From Glebionis coronaria (lineage: Eukaryota > Streptophyta > Magnoliopsida > Asterales > Asteraceae), in assembly GCA_025667525.1 (NCBI GenBank), contig CM046877.1:32322255-32386254 (forward strand): a DNA stretch of 64,000 nt, read 5' to 3'. Positions within the stretch are counted from its first letter, which is position 1, and every line of letters starts with the position of its first letter. Shown here piece after piece: positions 24,659 through 36,629 of this stretch. The translations under genes were made by a program, and so were the position numbers. The notes below the pieces were generated by a model, which was given only the letters and a program-made list of their open reading frames with translations, did no database searches and was not told the DNA's origin.

Positions 24659-27600
24659 CCGGAGATCGCTCGATGCTCCGAAATTTCGTCAGCAAGTTTC
24701 TTGGAACGGTAAAATTCGGTAATGATCATATTGCAAAGATAATGGGGTATGGTGAATATCAGATTAGAAATGTCACGATTTCAAGGGTATACTATGTAGA
24801 AGGTCTTGGTCATAATTTATTTTCAGTAGGACAGTTCTGTGATTCCAACCTAGAGGTTGCTTTTCGACAACACACTTGTTTCATCCGCAACTTGGAAGGA
24901 AAAGACTTGTTGAAGGGGTCTCGTGGTGAAAATCTTTATACTTTGTCCCTACAAGACATGATGGCCGCCTCGCCAGTATGTCTTCTCTCCAAAGCATCTA
25001 AGACCAAGTCATGGTTATGGCATCGTAGATTATCTCATATCAACTTTGATGCTATTAATCATTTGGCTAAAAACGAATTAGTTCGTGGTCTTACAAAGCT
25101 TAAATTTCACAAGGACCATTTATGTTCCGCGTGTTCAAGGGGGAAAAGCACCAAGAAATCATACAAGCCCAAAGCTGAAGACACCAATCAATAAAAACTT
25201 CATCTTGATCTTTGTGGGCCAATGCGAACCGAAAGTGTGAGTGGTAAGAAATTCATCCTTGTTATTGTGGATGATTTCTCCAGGTTTACATGGGTTAGAT
25301 TTTTACGTACAAAGGATGAAGCACCGAAGGCTATCATCACTTTTCTGAAATTCATTCAGGTACGTTTAAATACTACTGTCCGCCGTATTCGTATTGATAA
25401 TGGAACAGAGTTCGTCAACCAGACTCTTCGTGATTACTATGAAGAAGTTGGTATCTCACATGAAACATCCGCTGCACGTACTCCACAACAAAACGGTGTC
25501 GTTGAAAGACGGAATCGTACGCTTATGGAAGCTGCTAGGACTATGCTGATTTATGCGAACGCTCCATTATTCTTATGGGCAGAAGCTGTATCTACTGCAT
25601 GTTACACCCAAAACCACTCTATCATTCGGAAACGCCATGGAAAAACACCTTACGAGCTTCTACATGACCGTAAACCCGATGTTTCATTCTTTCACGTGTT
25701 TGGTGCTCTTTGTTATCCAAACATTAATAGTGAGAACTTGGGCAAACTTCAACCGAAAGCCGATATAGGTATTTTCATTGGTTACTCACCCTCAAAGAAA
25801 GCATACCGAATTTACAACCGTCGTCTTGGTAAGATAGTAGAAACTATGGACGTAGATTTTGATGAGCTGACATCGATGGCTTCTGAGCAACGCAGCTCTG
25901 AACCCGCGCTTCATGAGATGGGAACCGGTGCTATTAGTTCCGGATTATTTCCCAATAATCCTACTTCTACATCATTTATACCACCTACAAGGCCCGAGTG
26001 GGATAAACTATTTCAACCATTGTTTGATGAATTCTTTGATCCCCCAAGTGATGAAGTTCCAGCACCTGTAGTGATAGCTCCAATCCCTGAAGTTGTTGCT
26101 CAAGCTAATGAAGCTTCATCAAATGCATCTTCAATTAACATTGAACTGGATGCACCTCCACCAAGTAATTCTCAAACTTCACCTGAATATTCACCCTTAC
26201 TTGTGCCTAATGATGTTGAAGAGGATTCTGTTGATCACGATTTGGAATATGCTCACCTACAAGAGCTTCCATTCTTTGGTATACCGATACCTGAAAACCC
26301 TTCAGCCGCGTCTACCTCAGAAGAAGCTTCTACAATCGTTCACTCCAGACCAACACGGATTGAAAATCACAGCACCAAATGGACAAAAGATCACCCAATT
26401 AGGAGTATTATTGGAGGTCTCGATCGACCAGTCTCTACACGCCATCAATTACAAGAGAGTGCACTCTATTGCTATTTTGATGCATTTCTCTCCGAAGTTG
26501 AACCTAAACACTGGCAACATGCTATGACTCAATCATCTTGGATTGAAGCCATGCAAGAGGAACTAAATGAATTCCAAAGACTTGAAGTATGGGAATTAGT
26601 TCCTCTCCCTGACAAGGTAAACATCCTTACTTTGTTGTGGGTTTATAAGGTTAAACTCGATGAGATGGGTGGAGTCTTGAAGAATAAGGCTAGATTGGTT
26701 GCTAGAGGATACAAACAAGCCTTGGGTATCGACTTTGAAGAATCTTTTGCTCCTGTTGCAAGATTGGAGGCTATTAGACTATTCCTTGCGTATACTACTC
26801 ATATGAACATGATCGTCTATCAAATGGATGTGAAGACGGCATTTTTGAATGGTGAACTAAGGGAAGAAGTCTATGTTAGTCAGCCGGATGGGTTCGTTAG
26901 CACGGAGTTTCATAATCATGTGTACAAGCTTAAGAAGACTCTCTATGGGTTGAAACAAGCTCCACGCGCGTGGTATGATCTCCTTTCAACATATCTCATT
27001 TTGGAAGGCTTCTCCAAAGGCAAGGTGGACCCCACTCTATTCACTCTCAAGGAGGACAACGACATGATACTGGTACAAATTTATGTTGATGATATAATAT
27101 TTGCTGCCTGTAACATAGAATTGTCAAACCGCTTTGAGAAGATAATGTCCACACGCTTTCAGATGTCAATGATGGGAAAATTTTCATTTTTCTTAGGATT
27201 ACAAATTTCTCAGAATCCCAGAGGCATCTTTATTAATCAATCCAAATATTCTCTAGAATCATTAAAGAAATATAACTTTGAAAATTTTGACCCCGTGGAT
27301 ACTCCAATGGTGGAGAAATCCAAGTTAGATGAAGATAGGAATGGGACTATTGTCGATCCGAAACTCTACCGTGGGATGATCGGCACCCTTCTCTATCTGA
27401 CTGCTAGCAGACCTAATCTGCAATTTGCCGTATGCATGTGTGCCCGGTATCAGGCTCGGCCTACCGAAAAGCACCTACATGCTGTTAAAAGGATCTTTCG
27501 GTATCTCAAAGGAACACTTCATCGTGGTCTATGGTATCCGAAAGATTCCTCTATTGCTTTAATATCATATGCAGATGCCGATCATGCTGGGTGTCAAGAC

Positions 27601-28064
27601 ACGAGGCGTAGCACTTCTGGGTCTGTGCAACTCCTTGGAGACAGATTGATTAGTTGGTCTTCAAAAAGGCAGAAAAGCGCTGCAATTTCTAGCACGGAGG
27701 CTTAATACATTGCCATGTCCGGTTGTTGTGCTCAAGTCCTTTGGATGAGATCACAACTGACTGACTACGGTCTTGGATTCAACAAAATCCCGATGTATTG
27801 TGACAACAAGAGCGTCATTGCCCTTTGCTGCAACTACGTTCAACACTCCCGGGCAAAGCACATCGACATTCGCTACCATTTCATTAAAGAGCAAGTAGAA
27901 AAGGGAGTGATCGAGCTGTATTTGTCACCACTGAGTATCAGCTGGCAAATATGTTCACCAAAGCCTTAGATCGAGGACGAATCGAGTTTTTGATCGACAA
28001 GCTTGGCATGAAATCCTTCTCTCCAGTGACTCTCAAAGAGTTGGCAAAAGAATCAGCAGAATAG
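24598..28064 (+). pseudogene. pol of copia element 1 (protease-integrase-RT-RNase H), disrupted
   Basis: Pol lies in the -1 frame relative to gag and overlaps it for 61 nt. Seen in order: protease motif YLDSGCS; GAG-pre-integrase and HHCC finger (LWHRRLSH...CSAC); integrase core with Asp in HLDLCGP, Asp in IDNGTEF and Glu in [10 protein letters not shown] with [21 protein letters not shown] and YVDD; and RNase H with [13 protein letters not shown] and YCDNKS. Defects are TAA at 25192 next to a 6-base deletion before the first integrase Asp, TAA at 27703 inside the RNase H STEAEY motif, and a 1-base deletion near 27920 that shifts the last ~45 codons. The final stop is placed at 28062-28064 by alignment with element 2. 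All catalytic residues I can check are present; only the stops and shift disable it. Confidence 0.88.
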
Positions 28065-29420
28065 TGGTGGTAAACTATTCATGCGTATCCTTTGTTCGTG
28101 ATCATGTATATTATCGTATATATATAAACCACAAAAAGAAAAATACAAAAATATAAAACCTACAAAAACCATAAAAAAATATAAAACCAAGAAAAACCAT
28201 AAAAAATATAAAACCAAGAAAACCGAAAAATATTTTCATCTTTTTAAATCGGGCATGTCTTTTAGTACGGTAATATTTACGGCCTTAGAAATGTCGATTA
28301 ATATTGACACGGCGCCATAAATAGAGTCCGTATAAAAGTTGTACATTTTTAAAACATGCCCATTATGGCTTGTAGTTATTTCAAACTGCAACCCGCTTTT
28401 CGCATTAAAGTCACGTATTTTCTTGGAAAACGTTGGCTCACAACGGGAATTAATTTTCTCGGGCATGATTTACAAGCCAAATCATGCAAAGGGATCAAGT
28501 TTACTTTATAACTTGGTCTAACACGAGTTAGTGTACGTCTCAGTGCATTAATTTGTCTAAATAAGAGAAACCTTATTGCCCCCACGAATCAATTTTTCTA
28601 AGACATTAATTGGAAAAATCTTTCATCAATATTTGCCTCGTTAAACAATGACTACAGCTCTTTCAATATAAAACGGGTCATCGTTTAAGGGGGAGAAAAT
28701 GTTAAATCGTCTTCGTCATCAAAACGGTTTTCAAAAGTGTTCGAGGAAAATTAATTGGCTAAATGGTTAATGATTGGACTTGCTTTAGAATACGACTTGT
28801 GCTTGTTCGTGATTTATTGTGAGTTTTTAGGTCTCGCTTATTTGCTAATAGGATGCGATGTTTAAGTTGTGTGAGGGCTAGAACAGTTAATACAATGAGT
28901 TAGGACTAACAAGTGTTAATTGAGTTAACGGTTGTTAACCTAAGAGTATTTAACTAAAAGAGAAAACAAAATGAAAAGTTATGGAACTTTCAGTGTCAAA
29001 GAATGAAAAGTGCAGGGGTTAAAAGTGAAAAAGGGTAAAACCTGAAAAGTTTGACCTAAGTCAAACCTACCCCCCTTCTTCCCTTTCTTTCTCTTCTTTC
29101 TTTTCTGTTTTCCTCCTTGGCCGCCATTAACACACACACAAAGCTCAAAACTCGCGATTTTTTACTCAATCAATCCGCTTAATTCAATCAAAAAGGTACA
29201 TACACGGTAGTTATTAATCTAATTCGTTTTTAAATCTAATCTAATTAACTCGTTCTAATTCAATTATTCTAATTAGGGTTTCTGCACTATTTAGGCATTA
29301 ATTGATTAGGGTTTTAGGTGGGTTTTGCTCGGATTAGCATTAGAAAGATGTGTGTTGCCTTAGAATGCCATAAAATTCACTCATGCGCTTAGATTAATCC
29401 ATCATTGAACGAATTTAGGA
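28065..29420 (+). other. long 3' non-coding region of copia element 1
   Basis: It aligns with 44640-45710 of element 2 (reverse strand), well at first and more weakly after 28.85 kb. It holds an A-rich run of ATAAAACC repeats (28140-28225), an antisense ORF (28236-28466) and a polypurine tract (TTTAAGGGGGAG, ~28686) followed by AAAATGTTA, the first bases of the family's LTR. The region has no sense-strand ORF. Confidence 0.65.
28236..28466 (-). CDS. antisense ORF shared by copia elements 1 and 2
   Basis: A 76-codon frame opposite to pol transcription, starting MPEKINSRCEPTFSK and ending near KDMPDLKR. The same frame is open in element 2 (45311-45664), with about nine base changes over 228. 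By eye most of these alter the amino acid (for example Lys/Glu, Ala/Met, Ser/Thr, Phe/Ser), which does not support selection on the protein. I do not recognise the product. It may simply be conserved non-coding sequence that happens to be open. Confidence 0.25.
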   Translation of the reverse strand: MPEKINSRCEPTFSKKIRDFNAKSGLQFEITTSHNGHVLKMYNFYTDSIYGAVSILIDISKAVNITVLKDMPDLKR

Positions 29421-29667
29421 GTATTCCGAATGAACAAGTTTTTTTAAGTTATTCCGAATGAGCATGTTTTCAAAGTTATTCCGGATGAGCGTTTATTCCG
29501 GATGAACAAAATATTCCGGATGAACAAATTGTTCCGGATGAACAAAATATTCCGGATGAACAAATATTCCGGATAAACAAATATTCCGAATGAACAAATA
29601 TTCCGGATGAACAAATATTCCGGATGAACAAATATTCCGGATGAACAAATATTCCGGATGAACAAAT
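29421..29667 (+). repeat. 3' tandem array of copia element 1, motif TTCCGGATGAA
   Basis: About 13 copies, the last ten or so in a tight 17-bp period (ATTCCGGATGAACAAAT). The core matches the leader array except that the motif ends GAA instead of CAA. It occupies the same place, 3' of pol, as the array in element 2. Confidence 0.9.
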
Positions 29668-29670
29668 TAT

Positions 29671-31163
29671 CGAAAAATCTAATTTTTTTGACCAATAATT
29701 GTTTTGGGTTAAAACTTCATGTTTTTTAGGTTTTCTTAAAAATTTGGGTTTTTGTTTTTAAAAAATTTGGTTTGGCTGCTTTTTTTTAATAATTTTTTTT
29801 TGAAACCCTAAAATTTACATGATTGTATGTTTTAAATTAGAATTACATGATTAATTGTTATGACATGTATTTTTTTTTGTTACGATCTGTAGAGATTTAA
29901 TTGTTAAGATTTGTGGGTTGATCCATTATGAACATGCATGTATTTTCATGGATCATAAAATTAAATGTGTTACATGTTTTAGGTTTCAATAAATCTAGAA
30001 TTAGGGAAGACTTTTTATAATCATAAAAACCCTAGATTTCAATTTATTGATTAAAATTGGTTGCATGTGGCTATTTGATTTATTCAATTGCACATATAAT
30101 TGTTATTATGTGTTTATGATTTAGGTTTTTTTTACCTATTTGTTTTTATGCGTTTTTTTTAAGTATGTTGTAAAAAAGGGTAAGTTTTTTTAAGAAAAAT
30201 AATATGGACTAAATCATATTAAAATTCAGATTTGTTTGGAGATCTAAATTACATAGAATTACGTTGATTGGTGATTTACAATAATAATTTAACGGCCTAC
30301 TCAATTTTGACAAACTATAAAGTTGGTATAACGCGTTGCTGGTCATGTACCCGGCTAAGGAAGGAGGTTATGCCATTGTCGCTGACCAAATTCTCGGCTT
30401 GCTTGTGCGTCAAAAATTAGAATTACCTACGATTATTATTTGTATCACAAAAAGTTGATTTACTGCAAATTCACACTCGAAACACAATGAATAAGGTTAT
30501 TGCTTTGTGCGTAGCCGAGTTCTAGCAAAAGTACGTTGTGAATAGTTGTGGGTAAATTTCATTAATTAGTTTTAACCAATACCTCAACATAATATATGTA
30601 GGAATTTAGTCTCGTGAAAAAGTTTATTAAATGATTTATTAAACTTATGATATAGAGATGTATGCATGCTTCTCCACATTGATTTTGACATCAAATTTAT
30701 AACCTTAAATTTAAGTTGAATACCATCTAATTGACGGACACTTGAAGTCACAATGTCGTCATATGAGATTTGGATGATGTTGTGATGGAGAGAAAACTTG
30801 TCATAGAATGAGAATTCGTGTGATAAGTTTTACGTTCTTTAGATTGGACGACTTAATTAAGTTACTCAGTGAGATCAGGAAACTTAAGGTATTCGGAAGG
30901 GACGAAACATGTTTACAATGCAAAACATTTTTGGCAATGTAAATCCCTTAAATATCTAGAAATTGGAAATTGTTTGCCAATAAATTGTTCGACAAGTTAC
31001 TATGTTAAATAAGTTCATTACTAGCAGATTAACTGATGCAATGGATTTATGTCAATATAGGTTCTAGTTTCAAGGAAATACTATGGTTTATTTACCAGGG
31101 TAATTTTATTTTCTTGAAAGTATTTGTCGAAAATACTAATAATTTGAACTTATTTCTGTAGAC
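29671..31163 (+). other. unassigned sequence: leader of copia element 3 and possibly 3' remains of element 1
   Basis: About 1.5 kb, AT-rich, no supported gene. The part from about 30.3 kb to the gag ATG probably belongs to the long leader of element 3, since it ends TTTCTGTAG just before the ATG. I could not find a primer site or 5' LTR, nor a junction between the two elements. Confidence 0.35.
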
Positions 31164-32093
31164 ATGGCTCAACCCGACAATAACGCTATAAGTTCTGCGT
31201 TCAAAGCATTTTTTGATCGTCCTGAACTTATTGGCCCTAACTTCAATAATTGGTACCGCTCACTAAGAATTGTCTTGAGAGTAGCGGGTACTATTGATAT
31301 CTTGTCCATGCCGTATCCGGCTGACCTTGCTGAAGGAGCTTCTAAAGCCGAAAGGCTTACACACGCTGCTGCAATTAAGAAGCACTCTGATGTGGCTTGC
31401 TTAATTATAGGGAAAATGTCCCATCAACTTCAAAAGAAGTATGAGCTATTTTTGCCTAAGCGTATGCTTGATGAACTCAGGGCTATGTTCGAGAAGCCTC
31501 AAGCTGTGGAGATCTACGACTTAGTAGATGCTTTGCATAGCTACAAGCAAACTCCTGGAAAGTATGTTAGTGCACATTATATGGAAATGAGAGGTTATAT
31601 GGAACAGCTCATTGCACTAGGACAACCCTATGATAATAATATGGCGATTAACTTGATCAATAGGTACCTTCACAAGGACTTCAATGATTTTGTTAGGAAC
31701 TATAATATGCATTGCACGGGGAAGACATTTAATGATTTGCATGCAATGCTCATTGAATACGAAAAGGGGTTAACGGACAAGGCATCTACCTCTACTCCTC
31801 CTGTATTAACCATACAAAAGGGTAGAATGAGTAAGCCAAAACCAAAAGCGAATAAGCTGAAAGGCAAAGGTAAAGCTGATAAGAGCAAGCAAGTTGTGAA
31901 TTATCAAAAGCCTAAGAACTTTACCAAAAAGAATCAATCCCAATAGGATGATACTTGCCACTATTGCAAGGCAAGTGGTCACTGGAAGAGGAACTGCCCT
32001 CTTCACCTCGATGAGTTACGAGAAATAAAGAAGAATGTTGAGCAGAGCGCTGCAGCTTCAGGTACTTTATTTATGATGAATTATTTAATTTGA
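31164..32093 (+). pseudogene. gag of copia element 3 (Tnt1-94-like), one in-frame stop
   Basis: Starts MAQPDNNAISS and includes FNNWYRSLRIVLR, the tryptophan-containing start typical of copia gag, and LYDLVDALHSYKQ-like helices (here IYDLVDALHSYKQ). A basic linker (PKPKANKLKGKGKADK) leads to TAG at 31944-31946. In the same frame beyond it is a CCHC knuckle, CHYCKASGHWKRNC. The register closes at 32091-32093. It is a different family from elements 1 and 2, with normal gag length and no coiled-coil extension. Confidence 0.85.
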
Positions 32094-32098
32094 CACAC

Positions 32099-34543
32099 CA
32101 ATTAAATTCCTGGGTATATGATACGGGATGCGGTATTAACATTTGTAATACGCTGCAGGGATTTAAATTGGAAAGGAAGTTATCCTATGGGGAATAATTT
32201 CTACAAGTGGGCAATGACGCACAAGCAACGGTTGAATCTATAGGAACATTTGATTTAATTTTACCTTCGGGTTTAGTACTGATTTTAAATGATTGTCATT
32301 ATGCACCTTCAATTGTTAGGGGTGTTATTTCCTTTTCTCGTTTGTTAAATCTTGGATTTGTTCACATTATTGATAATAAATAAAATTTCTGTTTTTTAAA
32401 GATGGTATTTTCTATTTTAATACAATTGTTGTGAATGGCGTGTTTGAATTTGACATGCATGATAATGAATCCAAGTATAATAATAATTCTGTTTTTAGCA
32501 TGAATAAGAAGAGAAAGTTAGACAAGAACTCTTCTTGCCTTAGGAATTGTAGACTTGTCTATATTGGGAAGACTTGCATAAAAAGTGTGCAGGTCTTTTG
32601 TAAAATATCAATGATGAATCATTTGATATATGTGATTCTTGTACCTCTGGGAAGATGACCAAGAAACCTTTTAATAGCAATATTGAATGAGCTACTGATC
32701 TACTTGGTTTATTACATATTGATGTGTGTGGACCACTTAGACATATGTCAAGGAAAGGTGCTGGCTACTTTTTAACATTTACGAATAATTATAGCCGTTA
32801 TGGGTATGTTTATTTACTTAAGCATAAACATGACTTATTTGAAACATTCAAAGTGTTTAAACCAGAAGTAGAGTTGCAACTAGGAAAGAAGATTAAAGCT
32901 CTTCGTTCTGATAGAGGTAGTGAATACTTAAGTCGGGAGTTTAAAGATTATCTAAGTGAAAATGGAATTGTTCAGAATCTCACTTCTCCCTATACTCCAC
33001 AACAAAACGGTGTATCCGAAAGGAGAAATCGTACATTATTAGATATGGTGCGATCTATGTTTAATCTTACAACTTTGCCATTATCCTTTTGGGACTATGC
33101 TTTAGAATCTTATGTTCGCCTTTTAAATATGGTTCCCACGAAGAAGGTTGATAAGACACCGTATGAACTATGGCATGGAAAAAAGCCATATTTGTCTTAT
33201 TTAAAGGTCTGGGGTTGTGAGGCGTATGTGAAACGTGACTCGGGTGATAAAATCCAACAACGATCTGTGAAATGTATCTTTATAGGATACCCTAAGGAAA
33301 CTATGGGTTACTACTTTTATTATCCACCTGAGAACAAAGTGATTGTTGTTAGGTATGGGGACTTCCTTAAAAGTGATCTTGTAAATCAAGAGTTTAGTGG
33401 GAGAAATTATGATCTTGAAGAGAGTCATATAGATACATTACCTTCTGATGAAAACACTAGCGAAATAATTCTTGTAGAACCAGAAAGTCTGGCAGTTCCA
33501 CCAGAAATAATTCCTCTACGTAGGTCTGAAAGGACTATACGTGCTCCAAGCAAACCATGTCTTAATATAGAGGATGATGATGATGAAGTAGGGGATCTTG
33601 GTGAACCTGCTAATTATAAATCTGCCATACTTGATCTTAAAAAGGATAAGTGGATGGTTGCAATAGATGAGGAAATGAAATCCATGAGAATTAATAAAGT
33701 TTGGATTCTTGTAGATCAACCACCTAATGCTAAAGTAATGAAACATAAGTGGATATAAAAGAAGAAAACTGACATAGATGGTGAAGTACAATCCTATAAA
33801 GATCGTTTAGTGGCTAAAGGTTTTACACAAACTTTTGGCATAGACTATGAGGAGACATTTTCTCCTGTAACAGACTTAAGAGCTATTAGGATTGGGTTAA
33901 TATACAAAGAAGTTACTTAACTTTCCGAGAAATTTGTCCTAAGGTAACGAACGTTCATTTTGTGTTTCTAAGTTACTAAACTTTACTAAACTATACATCA
34001 CTATAATTTAGTGTTAATTTTAGTAACCTAAATGCATGTTTTTTGATAAGTTAAGTAACATAAATGGCTTGTTTTTTCATGTTAAGTAACATAAATATCA
34101 CGTTTTTGATAAGTGGGTAACTTAATCAACCAGTCATATGAACATTAGTAACTTAGAAACACAAAATGAACGTTCGTTACCTTAGGACAAATTTCTTGGA
34201 AAGTTTAGTAACTTCTTTTATTATTAACCCATTAGGATTCTCATAGCTATAGCAGCATACTATGACTATGAGATATCGCATATAGATGTTAAAACTGCCT
34301 TCTTGAACGGTCGCTTAGATGAAGATATCTATATGCAGCAACCAGAAAGGTATGTTGATCCTAAGTATCCAAAACGCGTGTGCAAACTTCAAAGATCTAT
34401 TTATGGTCTGAAGCAAGCATCACGTCAATGGAACAAACGATTTGATAAAGAAATCAAAAAGTTTGGATTTATTCAAAATCGTGATGAGCCATGGGTATAT
34501 CGCGAAGCTAGTGGGAGTGATGTAGTATTCCTAATTTTAGAGA
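32099..34543 (+). pseudogene. pol of copia element 3, truncated in reverse transcriptase
   Basis: Protease (VYDTGCG) begins in a different frame from gag. A weak HHCC region (~32560-32660) precedes the integrase core (32700-33300) with HIDVCGP, SDRGSEY and GVSERRNRT, giving the D,D,E triad. The stretch from DYEETFSP to [10 protein letters not shown] of RT is split by a MITE at 33894-34230. Coding resumes at 34240 (LIAIAAYYDYE, SIYGLKQAS) and stops at VVFLIL, just before the catalytic YVDD would appear, where a second MITE-like insert begins. YVDD and RNase H were not found. Other stops occur, for example at 33758 and near 32690. Confidence 0.82.
33894..34230. mobile_element. MULE-type MITE inside copia element 3 RT, 9-bp TSD
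   Basis: 337 bp, starting GGGTTAATATACAAAGAAG and ending TATTATTAACCC, with ~75 bp terminal inverted repeats (shared AAATTTGTCCTAAGGTAACG and its inverse). Both sides carry the exact 9-bp duplication ATTAGGATT (33885-33893 and 34231-34239). Removing the element and one copy restores the RT reading frame across RAIRI-LIAIAA. Non-coding. Confidence 0.93.
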
Positions 34544-34835
34544 GAATTGCATAAATCATCCCTAAAGTTTGGTCGTTTTGCAGGTTTTGTCCTAAATATT
34601 TGAAAGTGCTGATATCGTCCAAAAATCAAACTATTTTGCAAATTTTCATCCTTGAAGTTTTGCTATCTTGCATGTTTCGTCCCAAATATTTTGGCCATTT
34701 TGCGTGTTTCGTCCCAAGCAATATCCCCATTAAGGACGATACTTGCATCAAAGTTTTCAAATATGGATGATTTTTGCACTTTCATAACGTTTAGGACAAA
34801 ACATGCATTTTGGTCATACTTTAGGGATTAGTATT
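34544..34835. mobile_element. second MITE-like insert in copia element 3 pol
   Basis: The left part (ATCCCTAAAGTTTGG...GGTTTTGTCCTAAA) is the inverse of the right part (TTTAGGACAAAAC...ACTTTAGGGAT), giving arms of about 45 bp. The sequence style (CATCCCTAAAGT) suggests a Mutator-type MITE. No clean TSD was found and the RT text does not resume beyond it, so insertion was accompanied or followed by deletion. Confidence 0.65.
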
Positions 34836-35607
34836 TGGATAAAGGATGTTAAGACATTATTATTTAATGAAATAAAGATTGGATTTCGTTTATTCTTGTT
34901 ATTTAATTTTATTTTCTATTTTACATGTTTTAATCCATGAATAAAATGTTATGCTAAATGTCCGTTGCCGACTAATAATATTGGAGTATTATTAAATTAA
35001 GACAATTCAAAATTACGATATAGTATACTTGAAAATATATTGATCGATTTTGGATGATATTCGATGGACCGAATATTGGACTTATCCCAACTATATGACT
35101 ATACTTTATGAATCTTTGTCATTAAGTATATCATAAATAGTTATCCTTAGACTTGAGATACCAGAAATCTGTTATGAATCTAGTGCATCTCTGTGGAATA
35201 ATCTAACACAAAACGTAACTCGTAGCTGTAAGGGTTATTTTCAGAAGTGTTGCAAAATTCATGGGTTTTGCTTGTAGTCAATATGTAATTTATTTCCTCC
35301 AATTTGTTTTGGAGTTATAATACAGCTGGGGACCTCGTGGGATTAGTAAGATGTTTGTGCGGCCACACACAAATGTGTTTTGGTAATCTTATTAATTTGT
35401 GAACGAGAAACATAATGGTTAATGAAAGGAATGACTGAGATCCATATCCTTATTAACGTTGTATTAGAAATAAAAGGATAATAATAATGATGAATCATTA
35501 AAAGGTTTTATCCAGAAGACCTTAATCGAGTTGTACTAGAGGCATTGGTAGTGTAACTAGACGCTAGTCAATGTGATCACACTATATAAATTTGTCCAAG
35601 TGGGAGC
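34836..35607 (+). other. 3' untranslated remains of copia element 3 with polypurine tract
   Basis: No coding sequence. The RNase H region is missing. CCAAGTGGGAG at 35596-35606 matches the purine tract that precedes the 3' LTR in Tnt1-94-like copia elements. Confidence 0.5.
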
Positions 35608-36390
35608 TGAAAGTTTATGGACATAGATTTAGTAGTCGTGTGTCAGGATCGAACTCGAGATTACGGGATTGCACACAATACGTAAAGAGTTAATTATTTA
35701 ATAAATGTATTTATTATATTTATTAAATTAAATGGAGCTATAACTTGACGATCGTTTAATAATTAAGAGTGAAATGTTAACGAGCGTTTAGGAATAAAAA
35801 GGAAGAAGAAAAAAGGTTCCGGAACACCCTTTAGGGGTGTTTTGGGCCGGCGGTTGGAGAAGGAAAAAAGGGAAGGAAAAACTTTCCTTATATATGTTTT
35901 GCTTGGGCTACAAGATTTAATAGGCTTATAAACACCCTTACCCTTCACAATTCAATACACACATTCTCTTCTCCCTCTTTTTCTTTGTGCCGATCGCAAG
36001 ACCAAACCAACAAAGGGTTTCGGTTGGTTTTTTCTTGTATTCAGTTCAGCTTAAAATCTAGTCATAGCCCCTCTCTAGGGTTGTTAGGTAGATTTTTCTA
36101 CAAGGCGTCTAAGCTCGATTTACACGTACTAGACTTACGGTTAGCTCGTTGTATTATGTATGTACAAGAACGTAATATATTCTTATCATATACTATATCT
36201 TGGTGATCATACGTAAACCCTAATTTGGTGAATTAGGTTTTGTTCGAGGGAATTTCTTTGCCAAAGGTACGTAAACCCTAACTCGATTAGTTATAATTGT
36301 GTTAATTATAATCTTGTTAAATCGCTTCCGCTATATGTGCTTTGATTTCGTTTACGATTTTATAATTGTTATGAATAATAAACCTTCAGA
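35608..36390 (+). repeat. probable 3' LTR of copia element 3
   Basis: Begins TGAAAG directly after the purine tract. Promoter-like features follow: a TATA-like TTATATATG near 35888, a CT-rich transcribed leader (35955-35985), and AATAAA-like and TAAATCGCTTCCGCT text near 36310-36330. No 5' partner was found, so the end is approximate and the call rests on position and composition. Confidence 0.4.
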
Positions 36391-36599
36391 ATAGCCTTAG
36401 GCCTTCACCATTGCATACAACAACAATTGTCGAAAAGTGCAATATGAATGTATGTATGTAAAGTTTCTTATCCTTTCATTATTCTTATATACAAACATAT
36501 GGTTGTTAGGGGTGCCTATCGGCTCCAACTCTGGGCACACAGTGTTACATGAATCTTTTTAAGTTTTTAGTTATTTAGAGAAGTGTTATTTTATCATCA

Positions 36600-36629
36600 C
36601 TAGGTAGGGTGCCCGCGCTCCGCCGCGGG
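36600..36629 (-). mobile_element. Helitron 3' terminus (minus strand)
   Basis: Read on minus: a perfect 6-bp hairpin CCCGCG-gcggag-CGCGGG, then eight bases, then CTAG followed by T. Hairpin plus CTRR placed next to T is the defining Helitron 3' end. The body would extend rightward from here. I could not locate the matching A|TC 5' end, so its length is unknown. Confidence 0.6.

Larger units (their letters stand above)
18638..29670 (+). mobile_element. copia element 1 (5' LTR to 3' array; 3' LTR not found)
   Basis: Order on plus: 5' LTR, primer site, leader with a TTCCGGATCAA array, gag, overlapping pol (protease, integrase, RT, RNase H), and a 3' untranslated region ending in a second array. 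Integrase lies before RT, which defines Ty1/copia. Sequence is collinear with copia element 2 on the opposite strand, including the 3' region to about 29.15 kb. No plus-strand copy of its LTR occurs downstream, so the 3' end was lost or replaced where element 3 begins. The right limit given is the end of the second array. Confidence 0.85.
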
